Source: Caldilineaceae bacterium (GTDB taxonomy: Bacteria > Chloroflexota > Anaerolineae > Caldilineales > Caldilineaceae). From it: a stretch of DNA of 64,000 bases. The notes beneath the pieces were generated by a model. That model saw nothing but the letters and a program-made list of their open reading frames with translations. It did no database searches and was not told where the DNA came from. Position 1 is the first letter of the stretch. The number at the start of each line of letters is the position of its first letter. The translations under genes were made by a program, and so were the position numbers. Positions 37,320 to 46,197 of the stretch are shown piece by piece. The stretch spans positions 124,001 to 188,000 of the forward strand of contig JAJDXQ010000013.1 in assembly GCA_022823185.1 (NCBI GenBank), written 5' to 3'.

Positions 37320-38306
37320 ATGGAACCCGCAGGACTGGCGTCCGACGTTTCTGAGACGAAAACTGAGGCATCGCAGCCGAACGGGTCTGCAACGGCGACT
37401 GATGAGGCGGTGCCTGAAACGCAGGCGAATCCCTGGGCGCCGGATGAAGGGCGCTACGTCACCCTGGAGGAGTACTGGGCCAAGTGGTATGAGAATCCTT
37501 ACCCTGACATGGATGTCAGTTACGAATGGAATAACGGCAGACTGGAGGCCAAACCCTTGCCCAATGCCCCGCAGCTTGAACTTTACAATTGGTTCCTGGA
37601 TCTTTTGCGCCGCTATCTCAGCACGTACGACATAGCAAGGCTGATCAATTTGGAGACCGGTTTTGTTTTGACCGTGGCGGATACGAAGGAAGCGTCCGGG
37701 GAACGAGTGCAGGTACGTAAACCTGACGTCGGCGTCATCCTGAACAGCAACCCGACGCCATGGGGCGAAATTGAGCAGCGACATTTTAGCGGCGTGTGCG
37801 ACTTCGTTATCGAAGCGGTTTCCGATTCCACACGGGCGGAGGTGTTGCGCGATACGGAGGAAAAAAAGCGGGACTACGCTTTGGGCGGGGTGAAGGAGTA
37901 CTATATTCTCGACCCCAGCGGGGAGCATATGCATTTCTTTCGTCGCACACCGGCACTTGAATATGAGGAGATTCCGCCGGATGGGGAGGGCGTGATCCGA
38001 TCGGAGACGCTGCCGGGTCTGCAGTTTCGGTTGGAGGACCTGCAGCGGTTGCCGCAGCTATTGGAACTGGCTCTGGACGACGTGTATTCCGGATATGTCA
38101 TTCCCGACCATAAGGTGGCCGTGACCAGGGCCGAGGAAGCAGAGGTACAGGCCGAAGCTGAAGCGCGGAGAGCTGATGCGGAAGCGCGTCGGGCCGATGC
38201 GGAAGCGCGGCGGGCCGATGCCGAGAATGCCGCCCGGCAGCAGGCACTGGAACGGGTGGAGGAATTGGAGGCCGAGCTGGCCCGCCTACGCCGCCGGAGT
38301 TCCTGA
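37320..38306 (+). CDS. Uma2 family PD-(D/E)xK nuclease-fold protein with C-terminal coiled coil
   Basis: 328 residues. The Uma2/DUF820 core runs about 45-250: YVTLEEYWAKW, SYEWNNGRLEAKP, KPDVGVIL (the Asp of the PD motif), CDFVIEAVSDST (Glu) and KRDYALGGVKEYYILDPSG (Lys). These are abundant restriction-fold proteins of unknown role, expanded in cyanobacteria and Chloroflexota. The C-terminus carries an Ala/Arg/Glu coiled coil made of near-identical RRADAEA units from 21-bp DNA repeats at about 38163-38225. Ribosome site GGAGGAAAC precedes ATG 37320. Confidence 0.9.
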   Translation: MEPAGLASDVSETKTEASQPNGSATATDEAVPETQANPWAPDEGRYVTLEEYWAKWYENPYPDMDVSYEWNNGRLEAKPLPNAPQLELYNWFLDLLRRYLSTYDIARLINLETGFVLTVADTKEASGERVQVRKPDVGVILNSNPTPWGEIEQRHFSGVCDFVIEAVSDSTRAEVLRDTEEKKRDYALGGVKEYYILDPSGEHMHFFRRTPALEYEEIPPDGEGVIRSETLPGLQFRLEDLQRLPQLLELALDDVYSGYVIPDHKVAVTRAEEAEVQAEAEARRADAEARRADAEARRADAENAARQQALERVEELEAELARLRRRSS

Positions 38307-38561
38307 ACGCGTCCTGGCGCAGTAGACCCCTGACCCAAATAGAGCATACGCTCCCCCGGCTCGGCATCTGGCTGTTGGCGCATGCGCGGGCAGCCGGCGC
38401 CGTGTCAGGCTGAAGGTTGTTGTGTCCCCCTGCGTGTCGGGGGTAGCAGTTCCACCGAATCGGTAAGTGAAGCGGACCAGGATACATTGCGGTCCGGCGC
38501 AGGAGAGGGCGCCAGGGCAGGCCGCTCCGCACTTCATCCTCTTTACGCAGGAGTCGTCGAT

Positions 38562-39929
38562 ATGCCACCCAATGTTCTGTTCCTAATGAGCGACGAGCAC
38601 CGCGCGGACTTCACCGGCTACGAGGGCGACCCGGTGGCGCGTACGCCTACGCTGGACATGCTGGCGCGGACCGGCGCGGTCTTCAGGAATGCCTACGCGG
38701 CTTCGCCGATCTGTATACCGGGCCGACAGGCGATGATGTCGGGGCAGTTCCCGCGCACGTGCGGCTGCGAAGTGTTTGCCCAGGATTTGCCGTTGGGCCA
38801 CATGACGTTTGCCCGCCGTTTCAGTCAGTACGCTTATCACACGGTCGCGGCGGGCAAGCTGCACCATACGGGCCCCGACCAGATGCAGGGGTGGAGTCAG
38901 CGCATTGGGTCGGCGATGCAGGTGGGCCCCCACTTTATCGAGGGGCGGGACGAGGATTCGTTTGCCCGATACACGAGAGAGCTGTCTGCGGTGAAGTGGA
39001 GCGATACCAAGGAGGTACTACGGGCGGGCGTGGGCCGCTCGCCCCACATTGTTCAGGACGAGTACGCGCTGGGCGGGGCGCTGGACTTCATCGAGCAGTA
39101 CTTCACCGACCCGTACTACGACCGGCAACAGCCGGACCGCCCCCTGCTGCTGAAAGTAAGCCTGAATCAACCGCACTACCCCTATTTCACGAGCGAAGAG
39201 AAGCTCACCTACTATCTGAACCGGGTGGAGCCCTTCCTTGACGAACCGGTTTTCGACCATCCGTTTTTGAGCCAGCGGCAGGTCCGGCCGGGCGTTGACG
39301 CCTCGCCGCGGGAGCTGCGCCGCGCGGTTGCCGGGTACTACGGCATGATTGAGCGGATCGACGAGATGTACGGCTCGCTCCTGAACGCGTTGGAGCATGT
39401 GGGCCAGGACCTTGACGACTGGATCATCGTCTATACCAGCGACCACGGCGAGATGCTGGGCGAGCACGGTATCTGGGAAAAGCAGAAGTTCTTCGAGGCC
39501 AGCGCGCGTGTGCCGCTGATCATTCGCTGGCCCAGGTCGATCGGCGGCGGCAAAGTCGTCGAGGAGAACGTGAACCTGTGCGACCTGTTCGCCACCCTGT
39601 GCGAGCTGTGTGAGATCCCGGTTCCGGAGGGGCTGGACAGCCGCAGTATGGCGCCGCTTCTGCGGGGCCATGGGGGGGACTGGCGCAACGAGAGCGTCAG
39701 CCAGTTCGCGGCGCGCAATTTGATGATCAAGTGGGATGATCTGAAGTACCAGTATTACGGCGAAGAGATGCCGGAGGTGCTGTTCGATTTGAAGCGGGAT
39801 CCATCCGAGCGGGAGAATTTCATCTCCGAGGACCAGTATGCGGGCGTGATGGAGGAGTTCCGGCAGAGAAGATTTGAGCTGGGGTTCGGGCCGGGGGCGC
39901 GGGAGGGATACGTAAATGCAGGGTATTGA
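38562..39929 (+). CDS. type I sulfatase (Cys-type, formylglycine-dependent)
   Basis: 455 residues. The start PNVLFLMSDEHRADFTG holds the metal-binding Asp, and PICIPGRQAMMSG (about residue 50) is the C-x-P-x-R site whose Cys is converted to formylglycine. VYTSDHGEMLGEHG with Asp/His ligands lies about 290. No signal peptide is seen, so it acts in the cytoplasm, or is exported by an unrecognised route. Ribosome site CAGGAG lies 10 nt before ATG 38562; the frame extends to 38382 with no family match. It removes sulfate from a sugar or other ester. A second sulfatase lies at 60065. Confidence 0.92.
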   Translation: MPPNVLFLMSDEHRADFTGYEGDPVARTPTLDMLARTGAVFRNAYAASPICIPGRQAMMSGQFPRTCGCEVFAQDLPLGHMTFARRFSQYAYHTVAAGKLHHTGPDQMQGWSQRIGSAMQVGPHFIEGRDEDSFARYTRELSAVKWSDTKEVLRAGVGRSPHIVQDEYALGGALDFIEQYFTDPYYDRQQPDRPLLLKVSLNQPHYPYFTSEEKLTYYLNRVEPFLDEPVFDHPFLSQRQVRPGVDASPRELRRAVAGYYGMIERIDEMYGSLLNALEHVGQDLDDWIIVYTSDHGEMLGEHGIWEKQKFFEASARVPLIIRWPRSIGGGKVVEENVNLCDLFATLCELCEIPVPEGLDSRSMAPLLRGHGGDWRNESVSQFAARNLMIKWDDLKYQYYGEEMPEVLFDLKRDPSERENFISEDQYAGVMEEFRQRRFELGFGPGAREGYVNAGY

Positions 39930-39938
39930 GCCTAAGCA

Positions 39939-41102
39939 TTGACCATAGGGGAGGCAGCTCAGGCCGTACAGAACGGTGAGAAGACGCACGCCGCGTTCAT
40001 GCCGGCCGCGGCGCGTCCCATGAGGCTGGCTGAAGTGTTCGTCTCTTTTCTGAACACAGAGGGCGGGGCGCTCTGGTTGGGCATCGAAGACGACGGCACG
40101 GTCTCAGGCGTGACCAATGCAGATGCCGCCCGGCAGCGGATCGACCAGGCACTGGCAAATGACGTTACGCCGCGCGCCGCGGCTTTTGTTGAACAGGTTG
40201 ACGTCGGAGGAAAGCAGGTCCTGAAGATCACGCTGCCGCGCGGGCTTGACCGACCGTACTACACACAGCGCGGCCAGTGTTATGTTCGTCAGAACTCGGG
40301 GAAGCGACTGGCCTCACGCGAAGAGATTCGCCGCATGTATATGGCAGTGCGCGCCTTCTATTATGACGAAACTGCGCTCAGCGGGACCGGCTTGGCGGAT
40401 GTCGATTTACCGGTCCTCAACGCCTTTCTGCGCGCGGCCTACGGCTTGGCCGAGGAGAGCGAAAGGCCCGACGAGGAGCTGGCGCGTTTGCTTCGAAATC
40501 TGAAATGTATGGCAGGCGACGAGCTCACGGTTGCGGGGGCGCTGCTGTTCGGGCGACGGCCACAGGGCATGCTGCCAACGGCGCGAGTGGAGTTCGCTCA
40601 CTTCGCAGGCACGGAGGCAGGAGAAACCATCCTCGACCGCAAAACGGTTGACGGTCGTTTGCCGCAGCAGTTGGAGCAGGCGGAGACTTTGCTGCGACTG
40701 CATCTGCTCAATGCCGGCGTTATTCGAAGATTTGAGCCAGAGGCGCAGATGGAACTGCCGCTGGAAATGCTGCGCGAGGCGCTGACCAATGCCCTTGTCC
40801 ACCGGGACTATTCTCTGTCATCTCCGGTGCGTGTTTTCCTCTTTGAAGACCGTTTGGAGATTCGCAGCCCCGGACCGTTGCCCAATGGTGTAACGGTGGA
40901 AAACGCGCGCGCCGGCATTCACGTGGAGCGCAACCCGATCATACTCTCACTGATGTCCAAACTGGGGCTGATGACCAGGCTGGGAACGGGAATTCTGCGC
41001 ATCTTTCGCCTGGCGGCTGAGAGGGGGCTGCCAGAGCCGGAGCTGGACGAGCGCGACGCTGAATTCGTTGTCATCCTGTACCGGATGCCAAGGACGGCAT
41101 GA
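39939..41102 (+). CDS. AlbA_2/Schlafen-type DNA-binding plus RecG-like C-terminal domain protein
   Basis: 387 residues. The N-terminal AlbA_2 (Schlafen-like divergent AAA_4) domain has FVSFLNTEGGALWLGIEDDG (about 35), VTNADAARQRID and GQCYVRQNSGKR. The C-terminal part contains LREALTNALVHRDYSLSSPV and LEIRSPGPLPNGV, the 'putative transcriptional regulator/HATPase_c_4' region found in such proteins. Likely nucleic-acid-binding, possibly regulator or defence-linked; no helicase motifs. TTG 39939 starts 9 nt after the sulfatase stop; no better start is close. It overlaps the next gene by ATGA, so three genes form an operon. Confidence 0.8.
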   Translation: MTIGEAAQAVQNGEKTHAAFMPAAARPMRLAEVFVSFLNTEGGALWLGIEDDGTVSGVTNADAARQRIDQALANDVTPRAAAFVEQVDVGGKQVLKITLPRGLDRPYYTQRGQCYVRQNSGKRLASREEIRRMYMAVRAFYYDETALSGTGLADVDLPVLNAFLRAAYGLAEESERPDEELARLLRNLKCMAGDELTVAGALLFGRRPQGMLPTARVEFAHFAGTEAGETILDRKTVDGRLPQQLEQAETLLRLHLLNAGVIRRFEPEAQMELPLEMLREALTNALVHRDYSLSSPVRVFLFEDRLEIRSPGPLPNGVTVENARAGIHVERNPIILSLMSKLGLMTRLGTGILRIFRLAAERGLPEPELDERDAEFVVILYRMPRTA

Positions 41103-41878
41103 AGTGTGGAGAATGCGCCATGCTGGAACGGAGAACCCAGGACGAATGTATACTCGAATCCCCGGCGGCGGAGGGAAAGCCTTTCACCGACAGCGACCCC
41201 TGGCGCGTGTTTCGCATCATGGGCGAGTTCGTCGAGGGCTTTGACACGCTGGCGGGGCTGGGCGCCGCGATCTCGATCTTCGGGTCGGCGCGCACGCGGC
41301 CGGACGATCCCAATTACGCGGCGGCTGTCGAGACGGCGCGCCTGCTGGCGGCCTCGGGACTTACGGTCATCACCGGGGGCGGGCCGGGCATTATGGAGGC
41401 CGGCAATCGGGGGGCGCAACCGGAGAAAGGCGCCTCGGTCGGTCTGGGCATTGAGCTGCCTTTCGAGCAGGGCGTGAACGGATACGTCGACGTTGGGCTC
41501 GAATTTCGCTACTTTTTTGTGCGCAAGATGAACTTCGTCAAGTATTCGCAGGGATTCGTCATTTTCCCCGGCGGGTTTGGCACGCTGGACGAACTGTTCG
41601 AGGCGTTGACGCTGATCCAGACGGGAAAGGTCAGGAAATTTCCGGTGGTTCTCTACAACTCCGACTATTGGGGAGGCCTGCTGGACTGGCTGGGCGGCAC
41701 GATGCTGGCGGCGGGGAATATCTCCGCCCCTGATCTGGAACTGATGCGGCTGGCCGATTCACCGGAGGAGGTTCACCAGTTGATTCTGGATGGTCTGACG
41801 CGGCAGGCGAGCTGGTGCGAGAAGTCGGCAGAAGCCGCCCGCGCGGCAACGCGGCTGGCCCTGGAGGCGAGGAGATAG
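41099..41878 (+). CDS. LOG-family protein (TIGR00730, cytokinin-riboside monophosphate phosphoribohydrolase type)
   Basis: 259 residues, Rossmann-like LOG family that hydrolyses AMP-like nucleotides. Visible are ISIFGSARTRPDDPNYAA, VITGGGPGIMEAGNRGA (nucleotide site), EFRYFFVRKMNF and the active-site block VIFPGGFGTLDELFEAL (PGGxGTxxE). ATG 41099 overlaps the previous stop codon (ATGA) and has AAGGA nearby; an internal ATG 41120 with GGAG at 8 nt is also possible. The 3' end abuts the next gene without a gap (TAG ATG). Confidence 0.9.
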   Translation: MKCGECAMLERRTQDECILESPAAEGKPFTDSDPWRVFRIMGEFVEGFDTLAGLGAAISIFGSARTRPDDPNYAAAVETARLLAASGLTVITGGGPGIMEAGNRGAQPEKGASVGLGIELPFEQGVNGYVDVGLEFRYFFVRKMNFVKYSQGFVIFPGGFGTLDELFEALTLIQTGKVRKFPVVLYNSDYWGGLLDWLGGTMLAAGNISAPDLELMRLADSPEEVHQLILDGLTRQASWCEKSAEAARAATRLALEARR

Positions 41879-42436
41879 ATGGCGCGCAGAAGAAAGGGGC
41901 TGAACCGCCATCAGAAGGCGGCTTTCAAGGGCGGGGAACACAGAGTGCGGGGAGAGGCGATCCCGCGTCTGATCGAGATGGCTTACAGCGCGGACCCTGC
42001 CGAGCGGCTGCATGCGGCCGAGAATCTCTGCCCCTGCCACGTGCGCAAGCGGGTCGAGGACGCTTGGGAAGCGCTCTACAGACTGATGCAGGACGAGGAT
42101 GTGCGGGTGCGGCGGGCGGCCTGGCATACCTTGGAGGACGGCGGCTGCCCGGACGACCCGGCGCTTCTGCCGATCTTTGAGCGGGCGGTCGCCAGCGAGA
42201 CCGACAGCCAGGTGCGGCGCTTCGTGGAGCTGTTTGCAGTCCCGGAACTGTCGGAGCGTAGCCGGCAGGAGGCGCAACGGGCAGCCTATTCACCATTCCG
42301 GGAGTACGGCCGGTGCGACTTTTGCGGTGAGAATGGGCTGCGTGTGCGCAGGGACTACGAGACGGAAGTTACAGGCGGTGATGGCGTTGGACGTCTTGCC
42401 CAGATCTGTCAGGAGTGTGACGGACAGGCGTCTTAA
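41879..42436 (+). CDS. HEAT-repeat-like protein with C-terminal zinc-ribbon
   Basis: 185 residues. A basic N-terminus (ARRRKGLNRHQKAAFKGG), two or three alpha hairpins resembling HEAT repeats (AIPRLIEMAYSADPAERLHAAENL; VRVRRAAWHTLEDGG...), and a C-terminal CDFCGEN...ICQECDG that could bind zinc through four Cys. Immediately after the LOG gene stop with an overlapping ribosome site (GAGGAG), so translationally coupled. No named family; may be an adaptor for nucleic acid or protein. The HEAT + zinc-ribbon combination is unusual. Confidence 0.7.
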   Translation: MARRRKGLNRHQKAAFKGGEHRVRGEAIPRLIEMAYSADPAERLHAAENLCPCHVRKRVEDAWEALYRLMQDEDVRVRRAAWHTLEDGGCPDDPALLPIFERAVASETDSQVRRFVELFAVPELSERSRQEAQRAAYSPFREYGRCDFCGENGLRVRRDYETEVTGGDGVGRLAQICQECDGQAS

Positions 42437-42474
42437 CTTTAGCTCCTGATGCCCAATCCTCGGCGACACGGTTC

Positions 42475-42831
42475 TCAGTTTTCTTCCTTCGCCAGGAGTG
42501 TTCCCACTCTATCCAATACGGCATCGATGACATGCGCGGGCAGAGCCGCCAGGAATGTTGCGTCTCTGGCTCGCCAGTCCACGCTCTTGACCTGATCGGC
42601 GAGGACTACTCCGGTCAACCTTAGCCCTGAAGGAATCGCAACTTCGAAGGGGTATCCCTTTACCTGACTGGTGATTGGACAGAGAATCGCCAGACCTGTT
42701 ATCCCGTTGTATGATCCTGGTGACAGTACAACAGCGGGCCGACGGCCCGCTTGTTCATGCCCGCTCTGTGGTGTGAAGTTAAGCCAGACGGCGTCGCCGC
42801 GCTGGGGGACGTAGTCGCGGGGCGTCACCAT
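42475..42831 (-). CDS. mazF: MazF/PemK toxin
   Basis: 118-residue mRNA interferase. PQRGDAVWLNFTPQSGHEQAGRRPAV carries the family start GDVV/IWxx, with the Arg of GRRPAV; LAILCPITSQVKGYPFEV and GVVLADQVKSVDWRARD show the conserved C-P-I-T and D-Q-x-R/K-S segments. Its ATG 42831 lies 7 nt within the end of mazE (stop at 42825-42827 region), so the two are translationally coupled. Convergent with the HEAT/zinc protein gene. Confidence 0.93.
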   Translation of the reverse strand: MVTPRDYVPQRGDAVWLNFTPQSGHEQAGRRPAVVLSPGSYNGITGLAILCPITSQVKGYPFEVAIPSGLRLTGVVLADQVKSVDWRARDATFLAALPAHVIDAVLDRVGTLLAKEEN

Positions 42832-43067
42832 GATTCACGCCCCACCTCCGGCCCGGTGTCCACTTCACCGTGCAGGTTGTGTTCGGTCACCTGCGCCAGG
42901 AGGTCTGACAATTTCAGAGGGGGCGGCGCCACGGGCACGATGACTAACTCTTCGCCTCGCAGAGTCAAACTGACCGGCGAGTTCTCATCGATTCCAACCT
43001 GGTTGGCAAGGGGCTTGGGAATGCGCAGGGCAAGACTGTTGCCCCACTTCTGTACTCGAGTTTCCAT
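42825..43067 (-). CDS. mazE: MazE/AbrB-domain antitoxin
   Basis: 80 residues: the SpoVT/AbrB swapped-hairpin domain ETRVQKWGNSLALRIPKPLA with GIDENSPVSLTLRGEELVIVP, and a short acidic C-terminal tail that binds MazF. Start ATG 43067 is taken because GGAG lies 10 nt upstream; ATG 43076, three codons earlier, overlaps that site. Binds its own promoter and neutralises MazF. Confidence 0.92.
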   Translation of the reverse strand: METRVQKWGNSLALRIPKPLANQVGIDENSPVSLTLRGEELVIVPVAPPPLKLSDLLAQVTEHNLHGEVDTGPEVGRESW

Positions 43068-43681
43068 CGTTCTCATTCTCCAGAATTATTTACTCAATGA
43101 CAGAGGCGAATGCGCATGCGGTTTGGTAGATACAATGACTATACACAAGTTGTTGCAGACCTGCAAAGGTAAGAATCCTGCAGCGCCAAGCCGGACTGCA
43201 AAAAATCGCGGCTGACCTAATCCGTAGCAAGTGATCCAATAGCTTTCAGTTCTTGGAAAAGGCCTGTAGGCCCAAGAAGCGTTGCAGACTGGAACTGCTG
43301 CGGTAAAGGCAAGGCCGCTGGAGAACTGCAGGAACAGGTTTATGATTTGCCTATGCGCATTATTTTCTTATAATAGCAGTTGGCGCAGAAACTGAAGGGC
43401 AATGCGTTGGCGTGTCCTTCCCCCCGAACCGAGGTATTGATAGAGACGCCCTGCTTCCTGCCAATGTAGTAGCGGAGCGTTGCGCCAAAGAAGCGCCTAT
43501 CCTCATTCTTGGTCACTGCCGACGTTCATCATCGGGTCCCGGAGATTTGCTTTTCGTCTGCAGAAGGGTCTGACTCTCCTGGGCCAGGCTTGGCCGAATG
43601 TTCACAATTCTGAATCGTTTAATGGCAAAGGCTGCCGGAACAAGGCACAGTTAGCATGTAGGTGAACCGTGGAGAACAGGC
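43068..43681. other. gene-free gap with one candidate promoter
   Basis: 614 bp separating mazEF from the catabolic run. A possible promoter TTGCCT (43347-43352), 16-bp spacer, TATAAT (43369-43374) points right, 308 bp before the cyclase gene. Short tracts TTGCAGAC/CCTGCAG recur, but no RNA gene or fold is identified. A 61-codon ORF at 43480 has no coding character. Confidence 0.45.
43347..43374 (+). promoter_or_regulatory. candidate sigma70 promoter for the rightward catabolic run
   Basis: TTGCCT, 16-bp spacer and a perfect TATAAT. If used, it would give a leader of about 300 nt before the cyclase gene. Confidence 0.4.
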
Positions 43682-44404
43682 ATGGGGCGCACCGTCATTG
43701 ACTTGAGTATGCCAGTTCACAACGACATGGTGGTCTTCCCGCGGGTGACCCGTCCGACGTTGTTGATGTATGAGGATTGGGAGGGTTTTGCGGAAGGCAT
43801 CGGCGCGGCGGAGCATGGCGTGACGTCGCTGACGGCCCATTACCTGACGATTTTGGGGGACCATGTCGGGACGCACATAGACGCGTTGAAACACCTTGTT
43901 CCCGGCAAGCCGGGGCCGGAGGGGATCCCGCTGGAGTACTGCTACGGTGACGGTGTCCTTCTGGATTTTCGGCACAAGGAAAACGGCGCAGGCATCACGG
44001 CAGCCGATATTGAAGAGGCTCTGCGAAAGATTGAGTACGAGATCAAGCCGCTTGACCTTGTGCTGATCTGGACGGGAGCGGGCAGTTACAACGATGAGGA
44101 TAGATACCTGAGCGAGCACAGCGGCATGACCCGCGAAGCGACGCTTTGGCTGATCGAGCGCGGGGTGAAGGTGATGGGGATCGACGCGGTCACATTTGAC
44201 CCGCCGGTGTGGGCGATGTTTGAGCGCAAGCAGTTTTGGGAAGCCCATCGCGTCATGAACGAGCATGAGTACTATCATGTAGAGAACCTCTGCAATCTGG
44301 AGCAGATCCCGCGGCCGCACGGCTTCACGCTCTCGATGCTGCCGGTGAAGTGGGTCGGGTCGACCGGCGCGCCGGTGAGGGCGGTGGCGATTGTGGAGGA
44401 TTGA
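43682..44404 (+). CDS. cyclase-family metal-dependent hydrolase (kynurenine formamidase-like)
   Basis: 240 residues of the Cyclase/KynB family, binuclear metal hydrolases acting on N-formyl, cyclic imide or lactone substrates. HVGTHIDALKH (the HxGTHxDxxxH motif, about 58) and GIDAVTFDPP (about 160) hold the metal ligands, with an HEYYHVENLCNLEQI C-terminal block typical of the family. It opens the plus-strand catabolic run and precedes a sugar-type ABC transporter, so it could open a cyclic substrate or lactone rather than act in tryptophan metabolism. Confidence 0.88.
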   Translation: MGRTVIDLSMPVHNDMVVFPRVTRPTLLMYEDWEGFAEGIGAAEHGVTSLTAHYLTILGDHVGTHIDALKHLVPGKPGPEGIPLEYCYGDGVLLDFRHKENGAGITAADIEEALRKIEYEIKPLDLVLIWTGAGSYNDEDRYLSEHSGMTREATLWLIERGVKVMGIDAVTFDPPVWAMFERKQFWEAHRVMNEHEYYHVENLCNLEQIPRPHGFTLSMLPVKWVGSTGAPVRAVAIVED

Positions 44405-44583
44405 GCAGATTGCATTTCAGCGGATGCGAGGTCGGTAACGAAGGAGGGTTCGGTCCGCCTTGTTTGGCGACGTGATTTCAGTCCATGCCGGACTCATATG
44501 GAAGGCAAGTTCGAGTTGCAAGATGATTGCGCACTACGCTGAAGTCTGTGTTTCACTTTAACCTTCATTTCAAGGAGAGAAGC

Positions 44584-46053
44584 ATGAAAAAGCTCAGCAG
44601 ACGTTCATTCCTTCAGACTATGGGTATGGCCGGCGCCGGCGTCGCGCTGGCGGCCTGCGCCGCGCCCGCTGCGCCAGCGGCCCAGGATGCGGCTGGAGAC
44701 GAGATGAGCGGGGAATCCGGCATGGCCGGCAACCTGCAGATCTATGTCCAGCACTATACGCCGACTGAGAGCATGGAACAGGGTCCGAACAACCCTCTGC
44801 CCCACAACATGATCCAGGTCATATCTGATGAGTACATGGCCGATAATCCTGGGGCCACGGTCGAGATCATCAGGAAGCCGAGCAATCTGGCCGACCATGA
44901 GTGGATCGTTACGAACCAGGCTGGCGGCACGATTCCGCACATCGTATGGACACACTCCTTCTGGGTGCAGGATGAGATCGACAAGAACTGGTGGATTCCC
45001 CTGGATCCGTTCTTCGAACAGCCGAATCCTTACGTGGGCGCGGGTGACCCGGGCAGCGAACGCTGGCTGGACCAGTTCTACGAAGTTCCGACCGAGGCGA
45101 AGCGCGGGCCGGATGGAAAGCACTATGTGGTTCCGATCGACCTGGTAACGACCTTCTTCTTCTACAACAAGACCGTTTTTGAAGAGGTGGGGGTTGCGGC
45201 GCCGTCCACGTACGGCGAATGGATTGAGATTCAGGAAGCGCTGATGGACACGATCATCCCCAACGCGCGGTTGGCCTGGTACCAGTCCCAGATTGGGGCA
45301 ATGGTCTACGCGCGGAAGGATGAGCTGATCAACCTTGACGGCGGCGTTGCCTCGTTGGAGGAGGTGGCCTGCGCCATGCAGAGCGGGCTGTACAGGGCAA
45401 CCAACGACGAGTACGGTGAATGGTTCCGCTTGGTCAAGCAGTTGATCCCCTATCTGGCGCCGGACTGGGCAGCAGAGGGCGCGGACTTCAACCGCAAGTT
45501 CCTCAATAAAGATGTGGCAGTGTTTGAGGACGGCAGCTGGCGCTTTGGCTACCTGAAGGCCGACCCGCTGGTTGACTTCGAGTGGGGCAGCTTCTATGCG
45601 CCCACAGTGACCGAGGCGGATTCGCCGTTTGCGATTGGCGAACCGGCGCCCCCGATCGGCGGCGCGACCGCGGCCCAGTGGGCAATATCGACAAAGACGG
45701 AACAGGATGGAATTGTTCCTCTGGCGGTGGACTTCCTGCGCTATGTAACTGCGCCGCAGAACGCCGGTCGAATGATCTCGGAGACAGGCACGTTCCTGCC
45801 CAACATCAAGGGCGTTGACGTCAATCCTGATCTGAAGGAGCCGTTGCGCGCCATCACCGAGGGTTTGGGCGAAGCAGGCATGGTCACCTACCCGGACAAG
45901 ATCGGCACAGAGCAACGCGAGAAGATCGCCAACATCTGGACCGACTTCAAGCTGGACGTATTGACACAGGAAGAGGCGGCGGCCCAGATCGACGAGCTGC
46001 TGCTTGAGTACGCTGAAGATGCCATTGCCAAGAATGAATGGCAGTGCAGTTAG
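44584..46053 (+). CDS. Tat-exported solute-binding lipoprotein of a CUT1-type ABC transporter
   Basis: 489 residues. The N-terminus KKLSRRSFLQTMGMAGAGV carries a twin-arginine motif, followed by a lipobox ALAAC, so it is a Tat-exported lipoprotein tethered by a Cys (about 25). The mature protein has the fold and spacing of extracellular substrate-binding proteins (family 1): TNQAGGTIPHIVWTHSFW, ADGKHYVVPIDLVTTFFFYNK-like segments (here GPDGKHYVVPID), and ALRAITEGLG near the end. AAGGAGAGAAGC precedes ATG 44584. With the two permeases downstream it forms a sugar (probably oligosaccharide) importer; substrate unknown. Confidence 0.92.
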   Translation: MKKLSRRSFLQTMGMAGAGVALAACAAPAAPAAQDAAGDEMSGESGMAGNLQIYVQHYTPTESMEQGPNNPLPHNMIQVISDEYMADNPGATVEIIRKPSNLADHEWIVTNQAGGTIPHIVWTHSFWVQDEIDKNWWIPLDPFFEQPNPYVGAGDPGSERWLDQFYEVPTEAKRGPDGKHYVVPIDLVTTFFFYNKTVFEEVGVAAPSTYGEWIEIQEALMDTIIPNARLAWYQSQIGAMVYARKDELINLDGGVASLEEVACAMQSGLYRATNDEYGEWFRLVKQLIPYLAPDWAAEGADFNRKFLNKDVAVFEDGSWRFGYLKADPLVDFEWGSFYAPTVTEADSPFAIGEPAPPIGGATAAQWAISTKTEQDGIVPLAVDFLRYVTAPQNAGRMISETGTFLPNIKGVDVNPDLKEPLRAITEGLGEAGMVTYPDKIGTEQREKIANIWTDFKLDVLTQEEAAAQIDELLLEYAEDAIAKNEWQCS

Positions 46054-46197
46054 TCGTTGCGCGTCCGTCCACGGCACAACCCGCCTGGTTGTGACTGGAA
46101 AATTGCGCTGAGATCGGTTTGTTCGACTGGAAGCGGGTGGGCTCCGCGGTGAAGGATCTGTGGGGCCCGCCCGCACAGTGGAAACGGGTAAAACGCC

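Noticed and set aside
43480-43665. 61-codon ORF in the gap before the cyclase gene
   Set aside because: No ribosome site, no coding pattern, no match to any family I know.
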